From the NCBI GenBank assembly GCA_036501825.1, contig DASXZP010000036.1:434001-498000 (forward strand): a stretch of DNA of 64,000 bases. The letters run 5' to 3'. Source of the stretch: JAFECT01 sp036501825. GTDB taxonomy: Bacteria; Pseudomonadota; Alphaproteobacteria; Caulobacterales; Caulobacteraceae. The translations under genes were made by a program, and so were the position numbers. Each line of letters opens with the position of its first letter. Position 1 is the first letter of the stretch. Below, one piece after another: positions 16,626 through 25,474 of the stretch. Under the pieces are notes generated by a model that worked only from the letters and a program-made list of their open reading frames with translations, was not told where the DNA came from and ran no database searches.

Positions 16626-18152
16626 TTAAACGGCTTGCTTCAGCAACCGCTTTCGTTCCAGGGACGACGGGATGCGCATCGCTTCGCGGTATTTGGCGAC
16701 GGTGCGGCGGGCGATGTCGACGCCGGCTTCCTTCAGGATTTCGACGATGCGGTCGTCGGAGTGCACGTCGGTTTCGGCGCGTTCGGCTTCCACCAGCTGC
16801 TTGATCTTGTGCCGCACGGACTCGGCCGAGTGCGCGACGCCGCCGTCGGATGACGCGATCGCCGAGGTGAAAAAGAACTTCAATTCGAACAGGCCGCGCG
16901 GCGTCGCCACATACTTGTTCGAGGTGACGCGGCTGACTGTCGACTCGTGCATGCCGATGGCGTCGGCGACCGTCTTCAGATTCAGCGGCCGCAAGTGCTC
17001 GACGCCGAAGGCCAGGAACCCGTCCTGCTGGCGCACGATTTCCGATGACACCTTCAAGATGGTCTTGGCGCGTTGATCCAGGCTCTTCACCAGCCAGCTC
17101 GCCGACGCAAGACACTCCGTAACAAAAGTCTTTTCCTGGTCCGAACGCGCGGCGCTCACGACCTTGGCGTGGTAGCGCTGATCGATCAGCAGCTTCGGTA
17201 GCGTGTCGCTGTTCAGTTCGACGCGCCAGCCGCCGGCGGGATCTTCGCGTACGAACACGTCGGGCACGACGGTCTGCACCGTCTCAGACCCGAAAGCGGC
17301 GCCCGGACGCGGGGTCAGCGCCTTCAGTTCCGCGATCATGTCCTTCAGATCGTCGTCGTCGACGCCGCAGGCCTTCTTCAGTCCGTTGAGGTCGCGCCGC
17401 GCCAACAGGTCCAGGTTCTCGACCAGGGCCGCCATGGCCGGGTCGAAGCGGTTCATTTCTTTCAACTGCAGCGCCAGACACTCGGGCACGCTGCGCGCAA
17501 ACACGCCGGTCGGCTCGAACCCGTGGCAGGTCGCCAGCACCCGCTCGACCGCGGCTTCCTCACAGCCCAGACGTTCGGCGATCTCGGCCAGGGACGCGCG
17601 CAGATAGCCGCCCTCGTCGACGCCGTCGATCAGCGCCAGCGCGATCGCGTGCTCGGCCGGGGTAAAGCCGGCCATGGCCGCCTGTTCGGCCAGGTGTTCC
17701 AGCAGGGTCTTTTCGCGCTGGCCGATGCGTTCGAAGGCGTCGCCGTCGAGGTCCATCGAGCCGCCCTGGCCCGCGCGGCTCCAGTCGGTCATCGGCTGGT
17801 CCGAGACTGCGTTCTGTTCGGCGGCGCGGTCGGCCGCCTGGTCCGCCGGCGCAGCGTCGGAATAGAGATCGTCGGTGCGGGCGTCGACGGAGGCTTCGGC
17901 CATGCCGGCGTCGTCGCCGGTCAGCTCCAGTTCGCGTGAATCGGGTTCGGGCGCAGCGGCGGCTTCTTCGCCGGCCTCCGGCTGGCGGTCGGTCTCGTCG
18001 CGCTGGAGCAGGGGATTACGTTCGAGCTCGCCCTCGACGAAGACCTCGAGCTCGAGATTGGAGAGCTGAAGCAGCTTGATCGCCTGCTGCAGCTGCGGCG
18101 TGACGACCAGGGACTGGCCCTGCCGCAGTTCCAGACGTGCACTAAGCGCCAC
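16626..18152 (-). CDS. rpoN: RNA polymerase sigma-54 factor RpoN
   Basis: A 508-residue alternative sigma factor that directs polymerase to -24/-12 promoters opened by AAA+ activators. The N-terminal activator-interacting region has the usual Gln-rich helix (LVVTPQLQQAIKLLQLSNLEL), followed by an acidic linker, the core-binding domain, the HTH (ADAIGMHESTVSRVTSNKYV) and the RpoN box (ARRTVAKYREAM) near the C-terminus. The start is GTG at 18152. It is downstream of lptB in the same direction, with an inverted repeat between. In Caulobacter RpoN governs flagellar and stalk genes; the regulon here is not visible. Confidence 0.96.
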   Translation of the reverse strand: MALSARLELRQGQSLVVTPQLQQAIKLLQLSNLELEVFVEGELERNPLLQRDETDRQPEAGEEAAAAPEPDSRELELTGDDAGMAEASVDARTDDLYSDAAPADQAADRAAEQNAVSDQPMTDWSRAGQGGSMDLDGDAFERIGQREKTLLEHLAEQAAMAGFTPAEHAIALALIDGVDEGGYLRASLAEIAERLGCEEAAVERVLATCHGFEPTGVFARSVPECLALQLKEMNRFDPAMAALVENLDLLARRDLNGLKKACGVDDDDLKDMIAELKALTPRPGAAFGSETVQTVVPDVFVREDPAGGWRVELNSDTLPKLLIDQRYHAKVVSAARSDQEKTFVTECLASASWLVKSLDQRAKTILKVSSEIVRQQDGFLAFGVEHLRPLNLKTVADAIGMHESTVSRVTSNKYVATPRGLFELKFFFTSAIASSDGGVAHSAESVRHKIKQLVEAERAETDVHSDDRIVEILKEAGVDIARRTVAKYREAMRIPSSLERKRLLKQAV

Positions 18153-18275
18153 CCGTGCCCCCGAAGGATTGGGCCTCCGATTGGCCCGCTTCTTGCTTGA
18201 GCATCGCGCCCAAGCGTTAACAGAGGGCGAACGGAGCTTTCCCGCCGGCGTTCTCCCCTGTCAAAAAAGCAACGA

Positions 18276-18432
18276 GAACCACGAAGCGCGCCAAGCGCAC
18301 GAAGGATGTCGAGGGCCTCCTGGGGCGTCCAGACATCCATTGAATCGAATCCGCGCCGAAGGCGCGGCCGGAGATCAAATCTCAAGGGTTGGAAAGAAAG
18401 AACCTTCGCGCGCTTGGTGCGCTTCGTGGTTC
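18276..18432. repeat. Long inverted repeat (CACGAA family)
   Basis: The left arm begins GAACCACGAAGCGCGCCAAG (18276-18305 in full) and the right arm CCTTCGCGCGCTTGGTGCGC (18403-18432 in full). They are complementary at 28 of 30 positions. The wording (ACCACGAA, GCACGAAGG) resembles the arms of families B and C. It sits between lptB and rpoN, which run in the same direction; its right end is 17 bases past the lptB stop. The 97 bases between the arms hold a GC-rich minor hairpin (CGCGCCGAAGGCGCG type) and no gene. Confidence 0.88.
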
Positions 18433-18449
18433 ATTTTCCTTTTTATCGC

Positions 18450-19238
18450 CTAGATGAACCGCTCGCCGAGATAGACGCGGCGCACGTCCGGGTCGGCCAG
18501 GATTTCCTGGGGCGAGCCTTCGAACAGAACCTCGCCCGCGTGGATGATCGAGGCGCGGTCGATGATGTCCAGGGTCTCGCGCACGTTGTGATCGGTGATC
18601 AGGACCCCGATGCCGCGGTCGCGCAGATAGCCGATCACCTCGCGGATGTCGGCGATGGCCAGCGGGTCGATTCCCGCGAAAGGCTCGTCGAGCAGCATGA
18701 AGGCCGGCTCGCTCGCCAGCGCGCGGGCGATTTCGCAACGGCGCCGCTCGCCGCCCGACAGCGACGCCGCCGGCGCGGTCTTCAGGTGCGAGATGCGCAG
18801 CTCTTCCAGCAGGCGGTCGACCTCGTCCTGCGCCTTCTTCGGATTGCGCTCGTGCAGCTCGACCACCGCCATGACGTTTTCGGCCACGCTCATGCCGCGG
18901 AAGATCGACGCTTCCTGCGGCAGATAGCCCACGCCCAGGCGCGCGCGCTGGTACATGGGCTGGTTGGTGATGTCCTCGCCGTCCAGATAGATGTGGCCGT
19001 AGTCGGCCTGCACCAGGCCGGTGATCATGTAGAAACAGGTGGTCTTGCCCGCGCCATTGGGGCCGAGCAGGCCCGCAACCTCGCCGCGCTTCAGCCGCAG
19101 GCTCACGTCGCGCACCACCACGCGGTCGCGGAACGACTTGCCGATCTTGTCGACGAACAGGCCTTCGGTGTCGGCGCCGGCCAGCGTCTGCGTCTGCGCC
19201 TGTTGCATCGCCACGCGCTTAGAATCTCCGTCGGGCAT
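18450..19238 (-). CDS. lptB: LPS export ABC transporter ATP-binding protein LptB
   Basis: A 262-residue cytoplasmic ATPase that powers LptFG extraction of lipopolysaccharide from the inner membrane. Walker A GPNGAGKTT, Q-loop region GYLPQEASIFRGMSV, signature LSGGERRRCEIARAL, Walker B FMLLDEPFAGIDP and the switch His in LITDHNVRETL are all present. The N-terminal 25 residues before the ABC domain are longer than in E. coli; an internal Met at residue 11 is an alternative start. It is the third gene of the lptC-lptA-lptB run, 24 bases after lptA. Confidence 0.95.
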   Translation of the reverse strand: MPDGDSKRVAMQQAQTQTLAGADTEGLFVDKIGKSFRDRVVVRDVSLRLKRGEVAGLLGPNGAGKTTCFYMITGLVQADYGHIYLDGEDITNQPMYQRARLGVGYLPQEASIFRGMSVAENVMAVVELHERNPKKAQDEVDRLLEELRISHLKTAPAASLSGGERRRCEIARALASEPAFMLLDEPFAGIDPLAIADIREVIGYLRDRGIGVLITDHNVRETLDIIDRASIIHAGEVLFEGSPQEILADPDVRRVYLGERFI

Positions 19239-19262
19239 CGGCCAATCGATCGTTGAGACGGC

Positions 19263-19799
19263 TCAAGCGCCCGCCTTTTTATCCTGGTAGATCACCGAGC
19301 GCACGCGTCCGGTGTCGGAGTCCATGGTGCTCTGGCCGGTCGAGTGATGATAGACCAACCGCGTGCCGCGCATCACGTTCTGGCCCTGCGTCGCCACCAC
19401 CTGGCCGGTGACGACGATGGTGTCGTCGGCCTTGGTATAGACCGCCTTGTCGCCGCGGATCACTTGCGTCGGAGTCACGAAATAGACGTTACCGGTCGCG
19501 ACCATGTGGTCGACCTTGCTGGTCATTGGCGTGGCGTCATCGGCGCCGACCTTCTTCTCCGCGGGCGCCGCCGAGCGCGGCTGGAAGAAGATGACCAGGT
19601 TGTCGGACCGCATGCGGTTGTCGTCCTGCAGGGCCTCGACGTGACCTTCCCAGGTCGCCGAATTTGCGTTGTTGTCGGAAGTGAAATGATCGGCCGAGAC
19701 GTCGATGGCGCCGCCCTTACTGGAGAGCTGCGCCTGCGCCACGCCGGCCGCCGCGAGGGCGATAACCCCGGCCAGTCCGATGATCCAGGTTCTGTTCAT
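19263..19799 (-). CDS. lptA: Periplasmic LPS-bridge protein LptA
   Basis: A 178-residue periplasmic protein that forms the beta-jellyroll bridge carrying lipopolysaccharide from LptC to LptD. It has a Sec signal peptide (hydrophobic to about residue 20, AQAQ cleavage) and the OstA/LptA fold (IDVSADHFTSDNNANSATWEG, MVATGNVYFVTPTQVIRGDKAVY, VVTGQVVATQGQNVMRG). Its ATG overlaps the lptC stop in an ATGA, which indicates coupled translation. lptB follows downstream. Confidence 0.92.
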   Translation of the reverse strand: MNRTWIIGLAGVIALAAAGVAQAQLSSKGGAIDVSADHFTSDNNANSATWEGHVEALQDDNRMRSDNLVIFFQPRSAAPAEKKVGADDATPMTSKVDHMVATGNVYFVTPTQVIRGDKAVYTKADDTIVVTGQVVATQGQNVMRGTRLVYHHSTGQSTMDSDTGRVRSVIYQDKKAGA

Positions 19800-20506
19800 G
19801 GTCGCTTCCTCGCGCTTTCGGCCGCCCGGGTGCCTTCTTGGACAATGTGGGAGTGTACATTGCCGTTGAACACCACCCGCGTCCCGTGGTCCAGAATGGC
19901 ATAGGATGAGCCGCTCGTCGCGCCGTCAGGCCCGCTGCCGGTAACGGGCTTGCTTCCCGTGATGTCGCCGGTCTTGGAGTTCACGACGGCCTCGGAACTG
20001 TCGAACGTCCAGCCCGACCCCGAATCGAACATGTGAACCTGGTCGTGCAGGAAGGCCTGCTTGGCCGCCAGGTCGAACAGGCCGGTCTTGGCCGAGATGT
20101 CCAGGGTCTTGTCCGGCCCGGTCGCCAGCCGGAGCACCGGCACGGTCAGGGTCACGTGGCCGCCGCCCACATTGTCGCGGATGGCCTCCTTGCCGCCGAC
20201 CACATAGGAGCGGCCCTTGTCGTCCTGGCCGAAGAAGCGGGGATTGGTCATCCGCACCGATCCGCCGTTGGTGGAGAGGTCGGGCAGGTTGGCCAGGATC
20301 GACTTGAAGCCCACCCAGCCGACCAGCGACAGGCTGACCAGCGCGATGCCGACCGGCAGCGCCTTGCGCAGGAAATGGATCAGGCGCGAGCGGCGCCGCC
20401 ACCGCTCCATCGCCGTGCGCACGCGTTCGACGTCGACCTGGGAGCGCACCGATGACGCGGTGAAGCCGCCATCGGCGGCGGCATGGTCAGGCGTGGGCGA
20501 AGACAT
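19796..20506 (-). CDS. lptC: LPS export system protein LptC
   Basis: A 236-residue bitopic inner-membrane protein that passes LPS from LptBFG to LptA. A cytoplasmic N-terminus of about 55 residues rich in Arg (MERWRRRSRL) precedes a membrane segment (ALPVGIALVSLSLVGWVGF), then a periplasmic LptC domain (MTNPRFFGQDDKGRSYVV, ITGSKPVTG). ATG 20506 is chosen because GGGAGG precedes it; the frame stays open 26 codons upstream without family sequence. The start overlaps the end of the RNase D gene by 20 bases and the stop overlaps lptA. Confidence 0.9.
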   Translation of the reverse strand: MSSPTPDHAAADGGFTASSVRSQVDVERVRTAMERWRRRSRLIHFLRKALPVGIALVSLSLVGWVGFKSILANLPDLSTNGGSVRMTNPRFFGQDDKGRSYVVGGKEAIRDNVGGGHVTLTVPVLRLATGPDKTLDISAKTGLFDLAAKQAFLHDQVHMFDSGSGWTFDSSEAVVNSKTGDITGSKPVTGSGPDGATSGSSYAILDHGTRVVFNGNVHSHIVQEGTRAAESARKRP

Positions 20507-21101
20507 CGACGTCCTCCCAGCCCGCGAGGTCGAGCCGGGCCCGCGTGGGCAGGAATTCGAAACAGGCGCGCGCCAGTTCCGCACGGCCTTCGCGCTCCAG
20601 CATGGCGTCGAGCTTGGTCTTCAGCGCGTGCAGATGCAGCACGTCCGACGCGGCGTAGGCCAGTTGCTCCTGGCTGAGCTCGGCCGAGCCCCAGTCCGAA
20701 CTCTGCTGCGCCTTGGACATCTCGATGCCGAGCAGTTCGCGGCAGACGTCCTTCAGCCCGTGGCGGTCGGTGTAGGTGCGCGCCAGCTTGGACGCGATCT
20801 TGGTGCAATAGACCGGCGCCGTGACCACGTTCAGGTGCAGGGCGAACATGGCGATGTCGAAACGGCCGAAGTGGAACAGCTTGGTCACGTTCGGATCGGC
20901 CAGCAGCCGCTTCAGATTGGGCGCGTCGTAGCCGGGGCGTTTCAGCTGCACCACGTGCGCGGTCCCGTCGCCCGACGACAGCTGCACCACGCACAGCGGA
21001 TCGCGCCGCAGACGCAGGCCCATGGTCTCGGAATCGATCGCCACCACAGGCCCCAGGTCGAGGCCGTCCGGCAGGTCGCCTTGATGCAGTGTGGTCGTCA
21101 A
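20487..21101 (-). CDS. RNase D-type 3'-5' exonuclease
   Basis: A 204-residue DEDD-family exonuclease. The motifs are VVAIDSETMGL (Exo I, D and E), FHFGRFDIAMFA (Exo II) and YAASDVLHLHAL (Exo III, Y and D). There are no HRDC domains, so it is the short form common in alphaproteobacteria that starts this operon before lptC. TTG 21101 gives the family N-terminus (TLHQGDLPDG); the frame is open a further 69 codons upstream to an ATG, but that part has no likeness to the family. It probably trims 3' ends of structured RNAs; the substrate is not deducible. Confidence 0.85.
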   Translation of the reverse strand: MTTTLHQGDLPDGLDLGPVVAIDSETMGLRLRRDPLCVVQLSSGDGTAHVVQLKRPGYDAPNLKRLLADPNVTKLFHFGRFDIAMFALHLNVVTAPVYCTKIASKLARTYTDRHGLKDVCRELLGIEMSKAQQSSDWGSAELSQEQLAYAASDVLHLHALKTKLDAMLEREGRAELARACFEFLPTRARLDLAGWEDVDVFAHA

Positions 21102-21298
21102 GCGGCTTTGGCCTTGCAGTGCATTGAAATAAAAGGACTTTTCATTCGTCGTTCGGGCCCCATGTGTAGCAGACCCTAAAACCCTGGCAAGCCTATGGCC
21201 GTCCAGGCGTTGCGGCCGCGCCTTGGCGGCCATTGCAATCCCCCGCCCGATAGTTTCAAATTTTGAAAAATCGCGTTTTGGAAGTTCGGGGAGTCTCC

Positions 21299-22912
21299 AT
21301 GCTGTCATCGATCAATCGCCGCCGCCTGTTCGCGGCCGGCGTCAGCCTTGGGGCCGCCTCCGCGCTCCCGCTGTCGCGCGCGTTTGCCGCCAACGATGCG
21401 GCGGCGCTGCACTTCGATCCCGCCTTCATCGACGCCGAGGCCGAGCGCATGCGCCAGGCTTTCGATGTGCCGGGCTTCGGCGTGGCGATCGTCGGCGCCG
21501 GCCCCGAACCGTGGGTCAAGGGTTACGGCGTGCGCGCCATGGGCAAGCCCGAGCTGATCGACGCCCACACCCGCTTCGCCATCGCGTCCAACTCCAAGGC
21601 CTATACCGCGGCGGCCATGTCGATCCTGGTCGACGAGGGCAAGGTCGGCTGGGACGAGCCGGTGGTGAAATATCTGCCCGAGTTCAAGATGTACGATCCC
21701 ATGGTCACCCAGATGATGACCGTGCGCGATCTGCTCTGTCACCGCAGCGGCCTGGCGCTGGGCGCCGGCGATCTGCTGTTCTTCCCCGACACCACCCATA
21801 CCGCCGACGATGCGCTGAAGGCGCTGCAGTATCTGAAGCCCGCGCGTCCGTTCCGCGGCGGTTACGCCTACGACAACATTCTCTACACTGTCGCCGGCGT
21901 GCTGATCGCGCGCGTGACCGGCAAGAGCTGGTCCGACTTCGTCGCCGAGCGCCTGCTGGCGCCCATCGGCGAAACCGACGCGGTTCCCAACCTCGACCGT
22001 CTGCACACCGACAACGTCGCCGGCCGTCACGACCAGCGCCAGGGCAACATGATGGGCATCGGGACCCTGGTCACAGTGCGGCCCGTGGGCGAGCACAACG
22101 AAGCGATCGCGCCCGCCGGCGGCATCAATGCGAGCGCGACGGATCAGGCGCGCTGGCTGATGACCCAGCTCGCCAAGGGCAAGGCGCCGTCGGGCGCGCG
22201 CATCTGGAGCGAGAAACAGGCCGACGAAATGTGGAAGCCGCAGGTGGTCACCAACGCCAGCGACGGTCCCTCGCCCGAGGATCCCTCGCGTCCGGTGCTG
22301 CAGGCCTATGCGCTGGGCTGGTTCATTCAGGACTATCGCGGCGAGCGGCTGGTCAACCACTCCGGCGGCCTGATCGGCCAGGTGACGCAGACCGCGATGA
22401 TCCCGCGCCGCGGCCTGGGCGTGGTGGTGTTCTCCAACTGCGAGGGCGCCGGATCGGCGATGCTGCGCAACGTGATCCTCGATCACCTGCTCGGCGCCCC
22501 CAAGACCGACTGGGCCGCGCTCGGCAAGGCGCGCATCGAAAAGATGCAGGCGCAGATCCTGGCCGCGTCCGACCACAGCATCGACACGGCGCCGGCCGGC
22601 GGCCCGAGCCTGCCGCTCGACGCCTACGTGGGCCGCTATCGCGACGCCTGGTACGGCGATGTGGTGGTGACGCGCGCGGGCGCCGACCTGGCGATTTCCT
22701 TCATCCCGACGCCCGGCTTCAAGAGCGTGCTCGAACCCTGGGGCCCCGACGCCTTCCGCACCCGCTTCCCCAAGGAAGCCGGCGGCGAAGACGCCCTGAT
22801 CACCTTCGTGCCCAAGGACGGCAAGATCGTCGAAGTAACAATGAAACCCTTCTCACCGCTCGCCGACTTCAGCTTCGACTTCCAGCATTTGGATTTCAAA
22901 CCGGTCGCGTGA
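21299..22912 (+). CDS. Exported serine hydrolase of the beta-lactamase (class C / PBP4-like) family
   Basis: A 537-residue periplasmic serine hydrolase. The N-terminus carries a Tat-like signal (NRRRLFAAGVSL, cleavage near SRAFA). The catalytic SxxK is in IASNSKAYTAA, the YxN motif in GYAYDNILY, and the third motif HSG in LVNHSGGLIG. A C-terminal DUF3471-like beta domain follows from about residue 425 (LPLDAYVGRYRDAWYG). Such proteins are often called beta-lactamases but usually act as esterases or D-amino-peptidases; resistance should not be inferred. ATG 21299 has GGGGAG just upstream. Confidence 0.85.
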   Translation: MLSSINRRRLFAAGVSLGAASALPLSRAFAANDAAALHFDPAFIDAEAERMRQAFDVPGFGVAIVGAGPEPWVKGYGVRAMGKPELIDAHTRFAIASNSKAYTAAAMSILVDEGKVGWDEPVVKYLPEFKMYDPMVTQMMTVRDLLCHRSGLALGAGDLLFFPDTTHTADDALKALQYLKPARPFRGGYAYDNILYTVAGVLIARVTGKSWSDFVAERLLAPIGETDAVPNLDRLHTDNVAGRHDQRQGNMMGIGTLVTVRPVGEHNEAIAPAGGINASATDQARWLMTQLAKGKAPSGARIWSEKQADEMWKPQVVTNASDGPSPEDPSRPVLQAYALGWFIQDYRGERLVNHSGGLIGQVTQTAMIPRRGLGVVVFSNCEGAGSAMLRNVILDHLLGAPKTDWAALGKARIEKMQAQILAASDHSIDTAPAGGPSLPLDAYVGRYRDAWYGDVVVTRAGADLAISFIPTPGFKSVLEPWGPDAFRTRFPKEAGGEDALITFVPKDGKIVEVTMKPFSPLADFSFDFQHLDFKPVA

Positions 22913-22947
22913 ACGCGCTCTTCGGCGCCGCCCTGACGACGAACGAG

Positions 22948-23373
22948 TCAGTCTGAGTAAGGCCACTGATTGTGATCGAGTGCTTGGAGTGCCTGCACCC
23001 GACCCCAGACTTCGTCGGTCATTTCGTATTGCCAGACGCCGCACACCATCCGACGGAACTTCGCGTCAGCGACGCACCGGGCCTCGACGCACGCAATGTA
23101 GTCGTCGCCATGGTCCCCGAGCAACTTTTCGACGGGCCCGGCTGCGATCGCGCATAGGTCGTCGACGGATTTGGCGAGTTGAACGGCGATCTCGATGAAT
23201 TTCCACTGAAGCTCCGGCGAGGCCCGGAATGTAAAAGCCGTGACAGCCACGCCGATGCTGTTATCGATCGGAGGCTCGTCGTTCCCGCACGTCTCGAGCC
23301 ACGCGGCGGCAAATTCGGTCAGATCAACCGTGTTCCAGTCGGTGTCGAAGTCCCAATTCGTCTGTCGGGTCAT
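22948..23373 (-). CDS. Hypothetical protein, DUF6869-like
   Basis: A 141-residue soluble protein of all-helical look with several Trp (WDFDTDWNTV, ELQWKFIEIAVQL, MVCGVWQYEM). The segment FRASPELQWKFIEIAV followed by PVEKLLGDHGDDYI recalls the DUF6869 family of unknown function; this assignment is from memory and is tentative. It lies alone between the serine hydrolase and tRNA-Leu. No signal, membrane helix or catalytic motif is seen. Confidence 0.6.
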   Translation of the reverse strand: MTRQTNWDFDTDWNTVDLTEFAAAWLETCGNDEPPIDNSIGVAVTAFTFRASPELQWKFIEIAVQLAKSVDDLCAIAAGPVEKLLGDHGDDYIACVEARCVADAKFRRMVCGVWQYEMTDEVWGRVQALQALDHNQWPYSD

Positions 23374-23440
23374 GCTTAAGCGGTCGCGGCCGCCGGCTAT
23401 CTGGGTCGGCCTGCCGCCCGAAGCGCGTTAGCGCGTAGGG

Positions 23441-23527
<87 letters not shown>

Positions 23528-23666
23528 ATCGATCCGAAGCCTAAGCCCCGGGCCGAAGGCGCGGACACATAGGGCGCCGCACCCTGGCGGTCAACGGCCC
23601 GTTGCGGCGCACCCGGTCCTGGTCTACCCAGGCCCCGGCTTCCCCTGCGAGCGAACGGAAAATCCC

Positions 23667-24626
23667 ATGCGCGGTCTGGTCACGGTGTTCGGCGGCTCCG
23701 GCTTCCTCGGCAGCTACGTCGTGCGCGCCCTGGCCAAGCGGGGCTGGCGGATCCGGGTGGCGGTGCGCCGGCCCAACCTGGCCTATCGCCTGCGGCCGAT
23801 GGGCGACGTGGGCCAGATCCAGCTGTTCCAGGCCAATGTCGGCGTCCCCGAAACCGTCGAGCAGGCGCTGGACGGGGCCGACGCCTGCGTGAACCTGGTG
23901 GGCGTCCTCTACCAGACGCCCAGCCGCAGCTTTCAACGCGTCCACGTCGAAGGCGCGGCCAACGTCGCCGAGGCCGCCGCCGCGCGCGGGATCAGCAAGT
24001 TCGTCCAGATGTCCGCCATCGGCGCCGATCCCGACGCGCGCTCCGACTATGCGCGCAGCAAGGGCGAGGGCGAGCGGCAGGTGAAAAAGCGCATCGCCTC
24101 GGCGCGGGTGCTGCGCCCGTCGGTGCTGTTCGGGCCCGAGGACGACTTCTTCAACCGCTTTGCCGCGATGACCGGATGGTCGCCGGCGCTGCCCCTGATC
24201 GGCGGCGGCAAGACGCGGTTCCAGCCGGCCTATGTCGCCGACGTCGGCCGCGCGGTGGCGCAGTGCCTCGACGACGACGCGCCCGCGGGCCAGACCTATG
24301 AACTGGGCGGCCCGCGCACCTACACGTTCAAGGAACTGATGCAGATCGTACTGCGCGAGACGCATCGTTCGCGCCTGCTGCTGCCGGTGCCTGGCACCGT
24401 CGCCGGCCTGATCGGCCTCGTCGGCGACATGACCGCGATCACCCCGTTCAAGCCGATGCTGACCTCGGATCAGGCCCTGCTGCTCGAGACCGATAACGTG
24501 GTGAGCGCCGAGGCGCAGGGCTTCGAGGCCCTCGGCGTAGCGCCGGCCAGCGTGGAATCGATCGTACCGACCTACCTGTGGCGCTATCGCAAGGACGGCC
24601 AGTTCGCGGACGCCGTGCCGGTCTAG
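23667..24626 (+). CDS. NDUFA9-like NAD(P)H-binding protein (complex I-associated SDR)
   Basis: A 319-residue atypical short-chain dehydrogenase. The dinucleotide motif is VFGGSGFLGSYVVRAL, followed by ACVNLVGVLYQ and VQMSAIGADPDARSDYARSKGEGE. It belongs to the family of the mitochondrial NDUFA9 subunit; bacterial members bind NADPH and are thought to assist quinone biosynthesis or complex I, rather than catalyse a known reaction. It ends 3 bases before the stop of the convergent uppP gene, an adjacency I recognise from other alphaproteobacteria. Confidence 0.85.
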   Translation: MRGLVTVFGGSGFLGSYVVRALAKRGWRIRVAVRRPNLAYRLRPMGDVGQIQLFQANVGVPETVEQALDGADACVNLVGVLYQTPSRSFQRVHVEGAANVAEAAAARGISKFVQMSAIGADPDARSDYARSKGEGERQVKKRIASARVLRPSVLFGPEDDFFNRFAAMTGWSPALPLIGGGKTRFQPAYVADVGRAVAQCLDDDAPAGQTYELGGPRTYTFKELMQIVLRETHRSRLLLPVPGTVAGLIGLVGDMTAITPFKPMLTSDQALLLETDNVVSAEAQGFEALGVAPASVESIVPTYLWRYRKDGQFADAVPV

Positions 24627-24629
24627 CGC

Positions 24630-25442
24630 CTAAGCCCAGACGTGGGTGAAGACGAGCGCGAGGCCGATGCCTCCAAGCACGATCCTCAGCCAGGCGAACG
24701 GCGCAAAGCCGTGACGCGAGACGAAGTCCAGGAGCGTCTTCACCACGAAGGCGCCGAAGATGAACGACACCACGAAACCGATCGCAATGATGCCGGCGTC
24801 CTGCATGTTCAGCTGCTTGTAACTCTTGAACAGGTCGTAGGCGAAGGCGCCGGCCATTGTCGGCATGGCGAGGAAGAAGGAGAACTCGGCCGAGGCGCGC
24901 TTGTCACAGCGCTGCAGCATGGCGCCGACGATGGTCGCTCCCGAACGCGACACGCCCGGGATCATGGCCAAGCACTGGAACACGCCGATCACCAGCGACG
25001 TGCCCAGAGGAAAGCGCATGGCGTCGTCGCGCATCGGCGCCGGATGCCATTTATCGAGGATCAGCAGAACCACGCCGCCGATGATCAGGGCGCTGCAGAT
25101 CACCAACGGGTTTTCGAACAGCGAGCCCTTGATGAAATCATGCAGCAGCACGCCCAGCACAACCGCCGGCAAGAAGGCGACCAGCACGCTGAGCACGAAC
25201 CGGCGCGCGGTCGGATCGTGTGGAAGTCTCAGCGCCACCGACCAAAGTCGTTGGAAATACAGCGCCACCACCGCCAGGATGGCCCCCAGCTGGATGAGGA
25301 TGGTGAAGGTTTCCCAGCGCATGCCGCTAAGGTGCAGGACCTTTTCCGACAACAGCAGCATCGCCGTCGACGACACCGGGATGAATTCGGTCAGGCCTTC
25401 GACGATTCCGAGGATGATGGCGTTCAGCCAGTCGGGCAGCAT
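24630..25442 (-). CDS. uppP: Undecaprenyl-diphosphate phosphatase UppP (BacA)
   Basis: A 270-residue integral membrane phosphatase that recycles undecaprenyl diphosphate to the lipid carrier used for peptidoglycan and surface glycans. The two family signatures are present: EGLTEFIPVSSTAML near the N-terminus, and PGVSRSGATIVGAML in the middle, with catalytic Glu, Ser and Arg. About eight membrane segments are seen, with the usual length. It overlaps no other gene. A second lipid-phosphatase-type enzyme (PAP2) lies at 47576-48340. Confidence 0.95.
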   Translation of the reverse strand: MLPDWLNAIILGIVEGLTEFIPVSSTAMLLLSEKVLHLSGMRWETFTILIQLGAILAVVALYFQRLWSVALRLPHDPTARRFVLSVLVAFLPAVVLGVLLHDFIKGSLFENPLVICSALIIGGVVLLILDKWHPAPMRDDAMRFPLGTSLVIGVFQCLAMIPGVSRSGATIVGAMLQRCDKRASAEFSFFLAMPTMAGAFAYDLFKSYKQLNMQDAGIIAIGFVVSFIFGAFVVKTLLDFVSRHGFAPFAWLRIVLGGIGLALVFTHVWA

Positions 25443-25474
25443 GCGGTCTCCGGCTCAGGCTTGATCAGGCGACT

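Noticed and set aside
21299..22912. Serine hydrolase as a beta-lactamase resistance gene
   Set aside because: Motifs fit the broad esterase/D-peptidase group, and the DUF3471-like tail argues against a dedicated beta-lactamase.
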